From Stemphylium vesicarium (Eukaryota > Ascomycota > Dothideomycetes > Pleosporales > Pleosporaceae): a stretch of DNA of 21,116 nt. Below, one piece after another: positions 21,093 to 21,116 of the stretch. The DNA lies in NCBI GenBank assembly GCA_004380135.1, contig QXCR01000300.1:1-21116 (forward strand), written 5' to 3'. Made by a program: the position numbers and the translations under genes. The notes under the pieces were generated by a model. It was not told the DNA's origin and did no database searches. It saw nothing but the letters and a program-made list of their open reading frames with translations. Numbering within the stretch: the first letter of the stretch is position 1; every line of letters starts with the position of its first letter.

Positions 21093-21116
21093 GGAAGAGG
21101 AGGGGGAGGGGGGGGG
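21093..21116. repeat. G-rich right edge
   Basis: The window closes in purine-rich sequence ending in nine G. On the hydrolase sense strand this is a pyrimidine tract just before the exon, probably intron sequence. Like the left edge, the break falls in a G run. Confidence 0.8.

Overview
The window looks like nuclear DNA of a filamentous ascomycete (Pezizomycotina). A dothideomycete-like lineage is my guess, not something I can show. The evidence is short introns (about 45-87 nt) with GT...AG ends and CTAAC/CTGAC-type branch points, together with the gene families present: a DUF3425 bZIP-type regulator, a carbon catabolite repressor CreA and a CFEM secreted protein. No bacterial, viral or transposon gene was recognised.

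Layout. Positions 1-783: poly-G edge and unassigned sequence. 784-1584 (+): DUF3425 bZIP-type regulator with one intron. 1708-3214 (-): MOSC-domain protein (mARC-like) with one intron, convergent with the previous gene. 3215-3696: divergent promoter region. 3697-5204 (+): Rad51-paralogue ATPase with three or four introns. 5205-13170: about 8 kb with no gene I can support. 13171-14512 (-): creA, interrupted by a 55-nt intron inside the second zinc finger. 14513-15208: creA leader and proximal promoter, free of ATG on the sense strand. 15209-18797: creA upstream region with a (CA)16 repeat and one small codon-biased frame at 16181-16492. 18798-19210 (-): a CFEM-domain small secreted protein assembled from three short exons. 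19211-20669: unassigned. 20670-21050 (-): C-terminal exon of an alpha/beta hydrolase running off the right edge.

The genes do not form a pathway or cluster. They are a sugar-response regulator (creA), a DNA recombination factor, a molybdenum-cofactor enzyme, a stress-type regulator, a secreted CFEM protein and a hydrolase. I found no new multi-gene system. The most informative signals are the ATG-free creA leader, the intron that splits the creA zinc finger, the CFEM gene that no single open frame reveals, and the large gene-poor blocks on both sides of creA.
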